Shown: positions 1 through 8,889, counted from the first letter of the stretch. The stretch: DNA of 64,000 bases from Nocardia sp. CY41 (GCF_009829325.1 NZ_VUOS01000017.1:1-64000); one strand, 5' to 3'. Translations and numbers: made by a program. Notes: generated by a model not told the origin, from the sequence alone.

Positions 1-76
1 TGCCTGGTGCCCGGACCGGCAGTAGCGGTTCGATCACTGTCCACAACTCGTCGTCCACGATCCACGGGGCCGCCAC
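1..76 (-). pseudogene. IS5-family transposase, N-terminal fragment (runs off the window)
   Basis: Read on the minus strand from a GTG at 76, the frame encodes about 25 residues including VDDELWTVIEPLLP. This is the characteristic N-terminus of IS5-family (DDE) transposases, which often open with a DELW-x-x-IEPLLP block. The frame leaves the window at base 1, so whether the element is intact cannot be judged. It sits about 30 bp downstream of the truncated PIN gene and may have caused that truncation. Identification rests on a short stretch only. Confidence 0.6.
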
Positions 77-104
77 GACGAAACATACTGCACCGCAACG
101 AGAA

Positions 105-377
105 TCACCGCCACTCAACAGAACCTGTTAGAGGCTCTAAAGCGTAGGTGGCGATGATATCGCGGTCAGCGATGCATCTCGTAGCAGCCTGCATCGGTTG
201 CGCCGGGTAGCGGCTGTCCGCACGGAGCGTGCGTACAATCTCGTGAACTACAACTTCCGGAACGACGAGCTCAAGATCCCACTCTTTCCGTCGATCGAGC
301 AGGGACTGCCAGGGGTCGAGCTCCAGGCTCGGCCGAGTACGCAGAGCGTTGGAATCGACGACAACGATTATGGACAC
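105..377 (-). pseudogene. PIN-domain (VapC-like/DUF4935-type) protein, C-terminally truncated
   Basis: A GTG at 377 opens a 90-residue frame beginning VVVDSNAL, with a later segment VVPEVVVHEIV. This fits the N-terminal half of a PIN ribonuclease fold: the first acidic metal ligand in the strand-1 D-x-N motif, then a conserved Glu in the helix after strand 2. PIN proteins of the DUF4935 type usually exceed 120 residues and need further C-terminal acidic residues. Those are missing here because the frame ends next to the IS5-like fragment. It is most likely a dead nuclease remnant. No antitoxin gene is recognisable beside it. Confidence 0.55.
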
Positions 378-473
378 AGCTCGCCATTCTCGTCGTCACC
401 CCTGCACCGCCGCGAACTAATTGGTCGATGGCGGCGGCGCGGCGATCTGGGATCGGTGGTTGCAGAATGCAGG

Positions 474-1403
474 TTAAATGGGGTGTTGTAAAACGTTAGA
501 TTGTTGATCACCCTTTCGGGTATCGCGCCGTAAGACGAGGGGCACCTGTGGTGCTGTTATGTTGTGCGCCGCCATCGGCGGTGGAGTCTGTCTTGCGGTA
601 TCGGGTGCTGACACGTCCTCGATAAAACCGTAGTGTGGGTAAAGTCGCTCGGCCTCTGTGCCTTTGGTAGTACCTGTGTAGACATCGACATCGCCCAGGT
701 GGGCGAGCCCTACACGCATGAGGCCGCTGCCGACTTTTTGGCCGTGCCATTTCGGATGCACATACCATGCGTTCAGTTGGCCCGCGCCGTCCGGGCGATG
801 CGACACCCAGATGAAGCCTGCGATATCGTCGGTGGTCGTTCGGGCAACGAAGAATCCTGGTTCACCGCTTGATGCACGTCTCGTCCACTCCCTGAGTTTG
901 CGTGGCCCCAGGTCGGACAACAAGAATCTGTCCACATCGGCGGAAGCGGCTCCGGGAAGGTGCTCCAGGGCACTTCGGCTTCCGAGCACGTGCGCGCGAG
1001 TGATGCCCGGCCCGTCCGTCTCCCGAGCCGGCCCGATCATGGCCACGGGATTCGGAATGTCTTGACTCGTGTTCAGGTACTCCGGCGTGAAGATGGCCGG
1101 AGTGGCGGCGCCGGTACCGGGGTCTGTGCCAGCGGGGCGAGCGGTCGGGTGCTCGAGGAGTGTCGAGATCGGTTTCGCCAGGTCGGTATCGTGGCTCTTC
1201 AATGTGTGGGCTGCTTGACCCACTTCTGCGGACGTGTCCCAAATGTTCTTGCGCATGATGGGGGTGACACCGCCGACCAGTGCCGTTCTCGTCCGCTCGA
1301 GCACATGTCTCAATGCCCGAAGCACATCTGCCACAAGTTCCTCCGCTAGCCGAACCAATGTATTCGCCCTGTTTACGGCCCGGATCCAGCAGTAGATCCT
1401 CAC
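474..1403 (-). CDS. GNAT-family N-acetyltransferase with a long N-terminal extension
   Basis: The frame encodes 309 residues. Roughly residues 150-275 look like a GNAT fold: a beta strand ending in LNAWYVHPKWHGQKVGSGLM, which carries the family's V-x-P-x-x-x-x-x-G-x-G-L acetyl-CoA pyrophosphate loop, then a strand VDVYTGTT and an ERLYPHYGF motif typical of GNAT motif B. The first 140 residues, starting MRIYCWIRAV, are not recognisable and may be helical. The gene lies among broken mobile elements and has no evident operon partner. The substrate cannot be predicted. The start is uncertain; the GTG at 1403 gives the longest form. Confidence 0.6.
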   Translation of the reverse strand: MRIYCWIRAVNRANTLVRLAEELVADVLRALRHVLERTRTALVGGVTPIMRKNIWDTSAEVGQAAHTLKSHDTDLAKPISTLLEHPTARPAGTDPGTGAATPAIFTPEYLNTSQDIPNPVAMIGPARETDGPGITRAHVLGSRSALEHLPGAASADVDRFLLSDLGPRKLREWTRRASSGEPGFFVARTTTDDIAGFIWVSHRPDGAGQLNAWYVHPKWHGQKVGSGLMRVGLAHLGDVDVYTGTTKGTEAERLYPHYGFIEDVSAPDTARQTPPPMAAHNITAPQVPLVLRRDTRKGDQQSNVLQHPI

Positions 1404-1485
1404 CCACCTATCAATCTGACTGAACCGCGCCGACTTTCCTGCCGGTGGTTTACGAGCCGGTAGTCACTCGGCCCATTGGTCTGTG

Positions 1486-1625
1486 TCAGAGTTCATCGAT
1501 GCAAAGTAGGTCGACGCGGCCGTAGAGGGCGATGGTCTTTGACAGCACCTTTTCGTCGGCCGCTTCGATGAGTTTGTTGACAAGTTTGGTGGCGAGGGTG
1601 TATGCGGCACAGCGGGCGCGATCGG
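1486..1625 (-). pseudogene. IS21-family IstB ATPase remnant
   Basis: On the minus strand a stretch reads LVNKLIEAADEKVLSKTIA followed by YGRVDLLCIDEL. It matches the segment of IS21 IstB helper ATPases leading into the Walker B motif (LLCIDEL). The Walker A region upstream and everything after Walker B are missing, so this is a fragment of a dead element. The same frame runs on upstream to 1758 (ERDEIAYAEANDVHFRYTP), which I do not recognise. Confidence 0.55.
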
Positions 1626-2327
1626 AGGGCCTGGCGACATGTTGCGCGCGCAGGACGATTCCAGGATCATCCGGTCCTGCGCAGCCCTCGGGCGTGTAGC
1701 GAAAGTGTACGTCGTTGGCCTCGGCGTACGCGATTTCGTCTCTCTCCAGCTCGGACAAGTCCCTCCCGACCAGCGGGATTCCGTCGCAGGCGACTGGGGA
1801 CCGTGCACGGCGTCGGCAGCGACGCAGAACAGCCCCATGGCTTGGCTCACATAAGCCGTGACGGCAGTCTTAGGAGCAGCCGCTCCGCGACGGTAACCTT
1901 CAACCTTCCGAGTCGGCGAGAAGATCGTGTGGTCCCGTGGACAATCGCTGACCTTTGTCGGGCCGAGCACCCCGGCCGCCGCGGCACTTCGTTGACGGTC
2001 ATGCCTAACCGGAGCGGCCCGACGGCAACAGCCCGGCGAATAGGACCACTCGTCCCGTTCGACGGCCACGAGATCGGCTTCGGTGTTGAACGCCATAGTC
2101 GCTCCCCTGGAGACACCTGAGAATTTGCCGCCGTCCATTATGTCAATCGCCGGCCAGCGCACTGCCGGGTGCGGCCACGTGAGCGGTATGGGCGACGTTG
2201 GGATGCTGCGATCAGAAGGGTGTCACGGACGCGGAGCGGCCGGTACCCGGTCGGCCCGAGTGCAGCGAGCTCGACGTCGATATCGACCTCGATGGCGCCG
2301 AAGAAGACCTTCGATCACCCCAAGAGG
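1626..2327. other. Unassigned degenerate stretch between IS remnants
   Basis: No frame here gives a recognisable protein. Minus-strand frames are open for some distance but look like decayed sequence between the IstB and IS110 remnants. I see no RNA gene or clear promoter. Confidence 0.4.
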
Positions 2328-3541
2328 TCAAGCGGCGGCCTCGAAGGACGCGTCGCGAGCGGGGCCCGAACGCCTTGATCGGGTCGTAGTGCTGACCGGT
2401 TTGCACAGTAGTGGAGCTGCCCGAGGAAGCGGTTGAAGAGGTGCCGAAGCGCAGCGGCGTGCCGATCACCGCGGTCGCGTCGTCGGCGATAATGATCTTG
2501 GGGTGCGCCGGCTTTCGCTATCGCGGCGAACGCCCAAAGGAATCCCGGAGCGTTGAGTCGGTTGTTCTTCACCACGCGGCGGGTGATCGAGATGCTGCGC
2601 CCGGAGGCCCGCGTAATCGGCGTAGGCCTTCAGCGAGCGGGCGTCGGTGAACCGCTCGCGGTCGTCGCCGATCTTGCCGAGCACCCGGGCGCCGGAGAGG
2701 TCAGCAAGGCCCGGGAACTGGTGATCACCGCGTAGTCGGGGTGCTGCTGGAACGCCACGGTAGTGGCCTCGGTGAGCTGAACCACGGGCGCATTCAGCGT
2801 CGACGCTACCCAGCAGCGCGAAGGCCTCCTCGACCAAGGGCGGTTGGTGCAGCTGCTCAGCGCGTAAGGCCTGGTGCAGCTGAAGCGCCAGGGACTCGAC
2901 GCGGCTCTGACGGCCGGCCCGGCGCAGCACCGCCATCAGCTGAGCCTTCGTCAGCCGCGCCGCAGCGGTGGGAGTTGGTGCGAGCGCCAGGACAGCGCGC
3001 GCTTCCGAGCTGGCCAGGTTGGTCGCGGTGCCCTTCTTGAACGCGGTCAGGAATCCGGGGTAGTACTCGCGCAGCACCGCCCGCAGCTCCTGGACAGCCC
3101 GCGTGCGCCGCCAAGTGGCGTCCTGAGTGGCCCGCGCCAGCACTGCTACGGCCCGGACGAGCTCGCTGTCGGCGGGCAGCGGCCGGTGGACGTGGGCGTC
3201 GGTGCGCAGGATGTTCGCCAGCGTCATGGCGTCGACGTGGTCGGACTTCTTGCGCGCAACGGAGTGGCGCTCGCGGTAGCGGGCCACCGCCATCGGGTTG
3301 ATCGCGTAGACCCGGCGACCAGTCTGGCGGAGCGCCGTCACGAGCAGCCGCGAGGAGTTTCGATCGCGACCGGGATCGGGTCGGTCGCACTGTCGCCGGC
3401 GTCGGCGAGCATGGCCATCAGCTCAGCGAACCCCGCCGCGGAGTCACCGATACGACGCTTGGCGACGAGGCCGGCATCCACGTCGACCAAGGCGATGTCG
3501 TGGTGATCTTCGGCCCAGTCCAACCCGCAGAACACTTTCAC
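2328..3541 (-). pseudogene. IS110-family transposase, frameshifted
   Basis: Starting at a GTG at 3541 (GGAGG 9 bp upstream) the protein begins VKVFCGLDWAEDHHDIALVD, the DEDD catalytic N-terminus of IS110 transposases. It continues in a second frame as YAINPMAVARYRERHSVA and KKSDHVDAMTLANILRTD, both typical of the family. The Transposase_20-like C-terminal half (FPGLADLSGARVLGKIGDD, then VKNNRLNAPGFLWAFAAI, FNRFLGQL and TGQHYDPIKAFG) is spread over further frames. At least three frameshifts (near 3340, 2620-2580 and 2430-2400) are needed to join it, so the copy should be inactive. The total length of about 400 residues matches the family, so decay is by small indels and not by deletion. The end is set at a TGA at 2328 reached after one more shift. 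Confidence 0.8.
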
Positions 3542-3760
3542 CCTGTTCCTCCCCTCAATCTGACTGTTTATGCTGGTCAACGTGACCCTGACGAGAACGC
3601 GCGGCGCCCTAATGACGAGGCTCTCTGGCCTGACCTCCGATTGAGTCGTCCGCGATCCCAACGATCCGCACGGGCACCGGTCTTACGCAAGAGCTCTGAG
3701 CTCCCGTTGCGACTCGGGGTGTCGTCCGCGCGGACGGGCTCGAACCACGAGCAGCATTGT

Positions 3761-3783
3761 TGCTCCTGCTCCTGCTCCTGCTC
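3761..3783. repeat. TGCTCC hexanucleotide tandem repeat
   Basis: Three full copies of TGCTCC and a partial fourth lie just past the Tn3 remnant on its downstream side. The tract may be a slippage product. No function is suggested. Confidence 0.7.
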
Positions 3784-3814
3784 GGCGGGGTTGCCCCGCG
3801 CGTTCCGGAGTCAT

Positions 3815-4230
3815 TAGTTGGATGTTCTCGCTGTGCGCCGGACTGATGTGCGCCAGGACATCGTCATCGATCCGGCGTCCGGCCCGACGCACCTGGTCGA
3901 CGGAGAGCCCCGTAAACTCTGTGGTCCAGGCGAGTACGGCATTGGTGGCGAGGGTCAGGAGGCACCAGGCTTGCTCGGTTTGGTCTTCGAGCTGGCGGCC
4001 GCGGATCATGCCCTCGTGCGCGTAGAGCAGGTCCCGCCGCAGAGCGTGCAGGGATTCGCCCTTGTTGAGTTGTCAGGAGATCTTGCGCCGATAGTCCGGA
4101 TCGGACAGATAGCAGGCGTAGACCGTGCGCCGCAACGTCCCGTACTCCTTGAGTGCGGTGGCGAGGGTGTGCTCTGCCGCCCGGACGCGGACAGCTCGCC
4201 GACCAGCAGCGAGGCGGTGGCATGCCATGC
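3815..4230 (-). pseudogene. Tn3-family transposase C-terminal remnant (first copy)
   Basis: Three minus-strand frames together read as the end of a Tn3-type TnpA: LLVGELSASGRQ, then LSAQDLLTTQQ-like and shifted segments, then MIRGRQLEDQTEQAWCLLTL, NAVLAWTTEFTGLSVDQVRR and finally DDDVLAHISPAHSENI. The last motif (LSP-x-x-x-x-NI) is a hallmark of the Tn3 C-terminus. Frames change at about 4010 and again near 4090-4130, and the N-terminal two thirds of the protein is absent. This is a decayed fragment. I saw no resolvase gene or terminal repeat nearby. Confidence 0.65.
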
Positions 4231-4426
4231 CTGAACGGATATGCCGTAGCTGCAGGTCGCAGGGGGTGATTCGCTGGTTTCGGCTGCGGTGCTGGTGGGT
4301 TGGTGCTTGGCCGGCTGTAGACGAGGTTGGTCGGCGTGCTGGAGGTTGGGATTCGTCGGTCCGAGAGCGAGGGCGGTGTCGATACGATGCGGTCCGGATG
4401 GTTCACTGCGACTATAGTTTCCGGGG

Positions 4427-4812
4427 TGAGTGATGCCCGAGGTCCTGAACGCGATGGTGATCTGACCGATGAGCAGGCTGCTGTTCTGCTGCGCTCGTTC
4501 ACCGAGACCATCACCGAGGCCGGAGAGATCACGTAGAGGCCCGAAGAGCAACAGAAGCCGATCAAGTTCAACCTGTCCGACCTGATGATCTACCGCAACG
4601 CCGTGGATATCACCGTCGTCGTCCGCGACCTGGTCGCCGAGGGCCGACTCATCACCGCCGATCAACTCGCCGCGCTCTCGCCTTATCCAGGAGCCCATAT
4701 CAGCCGGTTCGGCGCCTACGCCACCGACGAGTTCACCCACCACCCGACCCGTTCGACCCGGCGCTGCCCGAGGTCGGCTTCACCACCGTCGATCTCGCTG
4801 CCTGACCGCTCG
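4427..4812 (+). pseudogene. Tn3-family transposase C-terminal remnant (second copy, opposite strand)
   Basis: On the plus strand DLTDEQAAVLLRSFTETITE is followed by a stop at 4534, then KPIKFNLSDLMIYRNAVDIT and LITADQLAALSPYPGAHISR FGAY (split here for length). This is the conserved tail of another Tn3-type transposase subgroup, where N-L-x-I-x-x-N-x-V-D and L-S-P-Y-x-x-x-H-I-x-R-F-G are typical. The reading frame past 4585 stays open into the downstream Fic-like gene, so a naive gene caller would fuse the two. The end at about 4812 is where similarity seems to stop. Confidence 0.6.
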
Positions 4813-4830
4813 GCAAGCGACAGGAACTCG

Positions 4831-6195
4831 ATGGGCGGGTCGGGCGGTGGTGCGATCGTCGCGAAAATGCTGCAGGCAGCCAGGCAGGTCGCCGACGCGA
4901 TCGTCGGCAAAGCCGCACCACGAATCAGCAAAACTCACCAGCAATTCCCGCGCAATATACGTGAGGGCCTTGAGCGGATCACGCACAAAGACGAGCAGCT
5001 CGCATCCAAACTCGACAGGATCGGCCCGGCTGCGCGCACCGATCGCAATACCACCGCCGGACACCCAGGATCCGGTGCAGGTGCGTGGCGACCGGTCCAC
5101 GGGCCGGACCCGACCGCTGAGGACGGATTTCTGGACTTGCCCATCGAGGAGCAGATACGCCGACTAGAGCAAGCGCACGGCATCCGCACCGACGCCCAGC
5201 GGGCACTCGAGCTCAGCCTGTACATGGAGGATATGTTCCGCGACATCGTCCTCGTCTCCCGGCAGGCGCGGCCGGAGACGGCCCGCTACGGGCCCGAGGG
5301 GTGGGCGAGCTGGCTCGATGCCCGCCTGTACGCCAGGCAGAACCTCCATCGAGAGATGTCGGTAGACCTCATGGCGGAAATACACCGCAGGCTGCAAATC
5401 CGGCACGACCCGGAGAGTGCCGGGCTGATGGAAGGGACCCGGAGGTGGGGGTGGGCGATCTTGGGCCGACCGGTGTCGCAGAGCGAGTTGGCCGTTATCG
5501 AGGACAACCCGCTACTGACCCATGTGCCGGGGCCGTTCCGTACCGAACCCCACGGAGTCGTGTGGTACCCCAAAGTCGACGGTCAGCCCGGCGCGCGAGA
5601 GGTGCGTTGGCTGGACGCACCGCCCACGGAAGAGGAGCTGGCCGCGATCAGGAACGATCCCTTGCGGGGATACGTGGAGCCGGGAGTACCGTTGCCGAAC
5701 CAAGGTGTGATCCTCTACCCGAATTTCGGCAGCGTGGACAATACGCGCGCATTCCACGAGTCGCTGTGCGACTGGTACGACGTCGCGACGAGACAGCCGG
5801 ATCACAATCCGTACGAGGTTGCTCCCGAGTTCCAGCGGCAGTTCATTTCCGGGCATGCCTGGCGAGGTGATGGTCACGGTCGGCATTCGAGGATCCTGAT
5901 GAATTTCGCGTTGGAGCAGGCAGGCTGTCCTCCGAGCGCTGTCGCCAAGTTCGACGGTCTTTCGATGTCGTCGACGGAGTGGGCTGATGCGGTCAAGGCA
6001 GGAAGCGACCGCTACCGACAGTGGCAGGACAAACTCGAACGATCGGGCGGGGACATCGATCCGATGGACCTGTTCGATCTGGGACCGACAATGCAGCGGT
6101 ATCAGCAGATGGGTGGCCAGTCTTTCATGCCGGAAGACTGGCACGACAAGGCCGGGTACGAGCGCCTGCACACCCAACTGCGCTCGGGACAGTAA
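4831..6195 (+). CDS. Divergent Fic/Doc-like protein with internal duplication
   Basis: The ATG at 4831 follows AGGAA and gives 454 residues; the frame is open further upstream only because it continues from a Tn3 remnant. Residues 300-375 look like a Fic core: a helix FHESLCDWYDVATRQPDHNP, then EFQRQFISG leading into HAWRGDGHGRHSR at 342-354 and ILMNFALEQAGCPPS. The canonical AMPylation motif is HPF-x-(D/E)-GNGR-x-x-R. Here Trp replaces Phe, a Gly is inserted before Asp-Gly, and His replaces Asn, while His, Gly-Arg and the last Arg are kept. At 197-204 GLMEGTRR resembles the inhibitory helix motif (S/T-x-x-x-E-G) of self-inhibited Fic proteins, with Ala at the S/T position. Residues 219-250 and 269-300 are related repeats (ELA-x-I-x-x-(D/N)-PL ... 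GV-(V/I)-x-YP). Residues 1-110 are unassigned. Activity is uncertain. Confidence 0.6.
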   Translation: MGGSGGGAIVAKMLQAARQVADAIVGKAAPRISKTHQQFPRNIREGLERITHKDEQLASKLDRIGPAARTDRNTTAGHPGSGAGAWRPVHGPDPTAEDGFLDLPIEEQIRRLEQAHGIRTDAQRALELSLYMEDMFRDIVLVSRQARPETARYGPEGWASWLDARLYARQNLHREMSVDLMAEIHRRLQIRHDPESAGLMEGTRRWGWAILGRPVSQSELAVIEDNPLLTHVPGPFRTEPHGVVWYPKVDGQPGAREVRWLDAPPTEEELAAIRNDPLRGYVEPGVPLPNQGVILYPNFGSVDNTRAFHESLCDWYDVATRQPDHNPYEVAPEFQRQFISGHAWRGDGHGRHSRILMNFALEQAGCPPSAVAKFDGLSMSSTEWADAVKAGSDRYRQWQDKLERSGGDIDPMDLFDLGPTMQRYQQMGGQSFMPEDWHDKAGYERLHTQLRSGQ

Positions 6196-6404
6196 CTGCG
6201 GGCTCAGCGTCGAGCGCCACCTGACGACAAACCTAACCCAGACCAGCGCTCAAAAGCAGCTACGGCAAATCCGCCCGATTTTCGGCCGGTCGGGAGCCTG
6301 CATCGGAAACCCGACCTCACTGCTGGTCAAGCTATTGTCGTTGTTTCCGCGCGATTACTACCCCTATTCGGCAGGGTGGCTCGACGGCTATTCGTCGGGC
6401 GGGG

Positions 6405-7817
6405 TCACGAAGAGCAAGTCGGCGTGGCCTGTACCCGGCGCGTATGTTCCGAATCCGATTCCCTGTTCGCGGCCGCCACCGGCGCACCGAGCAGACCGGT
6501 GCCGGCCGGAGCGGTCGACGGGGAACTGGGTGCGTCCGCCGCCGAATTATCCGGCTTCTGATCGGTGGATTTCGCGTTCGGGTCGGTGGCGGATTGACTC
6601 GTCGCGGGATCGGCGCCCGGTTGGGTAGGCGCCGGTGTGTCGGTTTTGGTCGGGTCGCCGGTAGACGGTGCGGCCGCGGGCGTACCATCGGCCGCACGGT
6701 CGGCGCTGGTGATCACCGTATCGGCAGCATTCGCGAACTTCTCTGCGGCCGTACCGGCAGAGTCGATCAGGCCCTTGCCCGCCTCGCCGCCCGCTTTGAT
6801 GATGTCGGCGAGATTGTCGTCCAGCTTGCCGACGGACTCGATCAATGTGGGCACATTTCCGGTGATCGTGCCTACTGCGGTGATCAAACTAGTCACATCC
6901 GAGGGCTTCCACGAATTCGGGTCGCTGGCCGCGCCGGTGGAAGCGGGGGTCTGCGCGGGTTGGTCGGTTTTCGTCTCGTCCTTGCCCGCACCGGTGTCGT
7001 CGGTCTTGGCGTCGTCTTGTTTCTTTCCGGACTGATCGGCTCCCTCTTGCTTCGCGGACTGATCGGCTCCCTCTTGCTTCGCGGACTGATCGGCTCCGTC
7101 CTGCTTCGTAGCCTGATCCGCTCCGTCCTGGCCGGCCGGCTGCTGGCCCGCGATCGGGCTCGCCTGCGGCGTGCCCGCGGGCGTGGTGGAAGGGTCGGTC
7201 GGAACCTGTTCGGTCTCTCCGGTGTCGGACTGCCTGCTGTACACCGCGAGCATCGGATCCGTCTGCGGTGTGCCGTCGAGCGGGTCGCCCTCTCCGAGTT
7301 GCTCACTGCGGGTACGTACGTTCGCGCCGGCCTGCTCGATCTTGGTCGCGACGTCCGATTGGGTGCCGAGCAATTCGTTCAGCGCGGTCGTGATGGCGGT
7401 TTGGTGGGTGTACTGGGTGTCGCCGTCGTCATCCGAGACGTCCGGGCCGGGAATGACCTGCCAGTCCTCGGAGACGGTGAATCCGGCCGCGACGGCTTCG
7501 TCGACCTTGTCCAGCAGAGCCTGACGGAATCCGGCCAGACTGGTGCCGCTGTCGATCAAGGTCTGCGCGAGATCGTCGGTATCCAGCGCTACTTTGTTCG
7601 CCGCGTCGCGATCGCCTGCGATCCGGTCGTAGGCGGCGTAATAGGCATCGCCGCTCCAATGCGCGCCCGCCGCCCGGATCTGCGTGACCGTTTCATCGAT
7701 CAGGGCGACGAATTCGCTGTTGCGCGAACGTATTTCGGTTCCGGCTTCGCCCAATTTCCACGGCTGCCATTCCGACCGCACCTGACTGAGGGTGGGCGTC
7801 GTGCTCGTCGTCCTCAC
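6405..7817 (-). CDS. Secreted ESX-type substrate with low-complexity repeat linker
   Basis: The GTG at 7817 overlaps the stop of the upstream EspC-like gene by 4 bp (GTGA), giving 470 residues. Residues 1-190 are predicted mostly helical (SQVRSEWQPWKLGEAGTEIR, ending near QTAITTALNELLG), like the WXG/PPE-type helical front ends of type VII secretion partners. Residues 225-260 hold a 9-residue repeat, KQEGADQSA, in about four copies. Then comes an Ala/Thr/Asp/Pro-rich tract, a helical segment around SLITAVGTITGNVPTLIESV, and a second disordered tail rich in Pro, Thr and Asp. I see no transmembrane helix, no signal peptide and no known enzymatic domain. Pairing with an EspC-like partner suggests co-secretion or a surface role; this is inference. 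Confidence 0.65.
   Translation of the reverse strand: MRTTSTTPTLSQVRSEWQPWKLGEAGTEIRSRNSEFVALIDETVTQIRAAGAHWSGDAYYAAYDRIAGDRDAANKVALDTDDLAQTLIDSGTSLAGFRQALLDKVDEAVAAGFTVSEDWQVIPGPDVSDDDGDTQYTHQTAITTALNELLGTQSDVATKIEQAGANVRTRSEQLGEGDPLDGTPQTDPMLAVYSRQSDTGETEQVPTDPSTTPAGTPQASPIAGQQPAGQDGADQATKQDGADQSAKQEGADQSAKQEGADQSGKKQDDAKTDDTGAGKDETKTDQPAQTPASTGAASDPNSWKPSDVTSLITAVGTITGNVPTLIESVGKLDDNLADIIKAGGEAGKGLIDSAGTAAEKFANAADTVITSADRAADGTPAAAPSTGDPTKTDTPAPTQPGADPATSQSATDPNAKSTDQKPDNSAADAPSSPSTAPAGTGLLGAPVAAANRESDSEHTRRVQATPTCSS
7030..7137 (-). repeat. 27-bp tandem repeat coding for KQEGADQSA units
   Basis: Three near-identical 27-bp units (7030-7056, 7057-7083, 7084-7110) and a degenerate fourth (7111-7137) lie inside the ESX-type substrate gene. 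The first two copies are identical and the third differs in a few bases, so recent expansion is likely. The length (a multiple of three) keeps the frame. Confidence 0.85.
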
Positions 7818-8107
7818 AGATGTGCGCCCATCGCGTCGAGGCCGTCGCGGAACTCCAGGTCGGATACCTCGTAGTTCGCGGCGCCGCCTTTCGCGATGTT
7901 CGAAACGCGCTTGCAGCGCATGGCCATCCGCTGCCATGCGTCCTCGACATTCGAACCCGCCGCCGAGCAGACCTCGCTCAGCGTCGAACCCGGTAGCACA
8001 CCGCCGAGCGCATCGGTGGTGGCTCGTACGGTCAAAACCCCGATCGCACCGCCGATTTTGTCCATCGACGCGGCCAACGCGCGTAGCTCCGCTGGATCGA
8101 CGTTCAT
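7814..8107 (-). CDS. EspC/WXG-like ESX secretion-associated protein
   Basis: An ATG at 8107 preceded by GGGGGG gives 97 residues beginning MNVDPAELRALAASMDKIGG. The form, V-D-P-x-x-L-R-x-x-A then a long amphipathic helix, a short turn and a second helix, fits the EspC-like ESX-1 secretion-associated family (about 100 residues). No canonical WXG motif is present; a W occurs at VEDAWQRM. It overlaps by 4 bp with the following repeat-containing protein, so the two are translationally coupled and may form a heterodimer recognised by a type VII secretion system. No ESX core genes (eccC and so on) are in this window. Confidence 0.65.
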   Translation of the reverse strand: MNVDPAELRALAASMDKIGGAIGVLTVRATTDALGGVLPGSTLSEVCSAAGSNVEDAWQRMAMRCKRVSNIAKGGAANYEVSDLEFRDGLDAMGAHL

Positions 8108-8226
8108 AACGCCCCCCTTCATACCGGATCCCCTCCGGCGTAACGCTATACCAGAGCAATCCCGCCCCGTGCGGCCAAATCTATCATTCGCCGCCCGCGA
8201 AAGGTCAAGACCGGCAAGCCTTTCGG

Positions 8227-8889
8227 TTACCCTTCCGCATCCGGGTCCGGCGGGAGAACACCGGTGACCAGGAAGATGACCCGGCGGCCGATCTCGACCG
8301 CATGGTCGGCGAAGCGTTCGTAGTAGCGACCGAGCAGCGTGACATCGACGGCCGCGGCGACGCCGTATTTCCAGTCCCGGTCCATGAGTAGTGTGAAGAG
8401 GTGGCGGTGCAGATCATCCATCGCCTCGTCGTCCTCGTTCAACTGCGCCGCGCGCTCCGGGTCGCGGGTTTCCAGCACCTCTCGCGCACCGGCCCCCATG
8501 TTCACCGCGATGCGACCCATCTCGGCGAAGTAGCCGTTGACGGACTCGGGTAGCGCGTGGTTCGGATGACGCCTGCGCGCGACCTTGGCCACGTGCAGCG
8601 CGAGCGCGCCCATCCGGTTCACATCGGCGACGATCTGGATCGTGCTCACCACTTGCCGCAGATCACCGGCGACCGGCGCCTGCAGCGCGAGCAGCGCGAA
8701 GGCCTTCTCCTCGGCGTCCTGGATCAGTTCCGCGATCCGGTCGGACTCGCTGATGACCTGTTCCGCCAGCGCGAGGTCCGCCTGGAGCAGGGCCTGAGTC
8801 GCCCGCTCCATGGCCGAGCCGGCCACGCCAGCCATCTCACCCAGCAGGTGGGCGAGTTCGGCCATTTGCTCGTTGTAGATGACACGCAT
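8227..8889 (-). CDS. phoU: Phosphate transport system regulatory protein PhoU
   Basis: This 220-residue cytoplasmic protein starting MRVIYNEQMAEL aligns in memory with mycobacterial PhoY2. PhoU proteins couple the Pst phosphate transporter to the SenX3-RegX3-type sensor and damp the Pho response when phosphate is plentiful. The sequence shows the two tandem three-helix PhoU repeats: the first around EKAFALLALQAPVAGDLRQV with the E/D-x-x-x-D metal-site pattern near DVNRMGALA, the second around DLHRHLFTLLMD and GRYYERFADHAVEIGRRV. ERFADHA is the classic second-repeat signature. A GTG at 8901 would add four residues; the ATG is preferred by family length. No pst genes lie next to it. The gene order phoU-LCP-dus-desaturase matches M. 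tuberculosis. Confidence 0.93.
   Translation of the reverse strand: MRVIYNEQMAELAHLLGEMAGVAGSAMERATQALLQADLALAEQVISESDRIAELIQDAEEKAFALLALQAPVAGDLRQVVSTIQIVADVNRMGALALHVAKVARRRHPNHALPESVNGYFAEMGRIAVNMGAGAREVLETRDPERAAQLNEDDEAMDDLHRHLFTLLMDRDWKYGVAAAVDVTLLGRYYERFADHAVEIGRRVIFLVTGVLPPDPDAEG

Noticed and set aside
3740..3790. Short TGCTCC repeat considered as part of a CRISPR-like array
   Set aside because: The units are contiguous with no spacers and only about three and a half copies long. No CRISPR array was seen anywhere in the window.
4585..4830. N-terminal extension of the Fic-like protein
   Set aside because: These residues are the tail of a Tn3 transposase and continue upstream in the same element; the ribosome site before 4831 fits an independent start.
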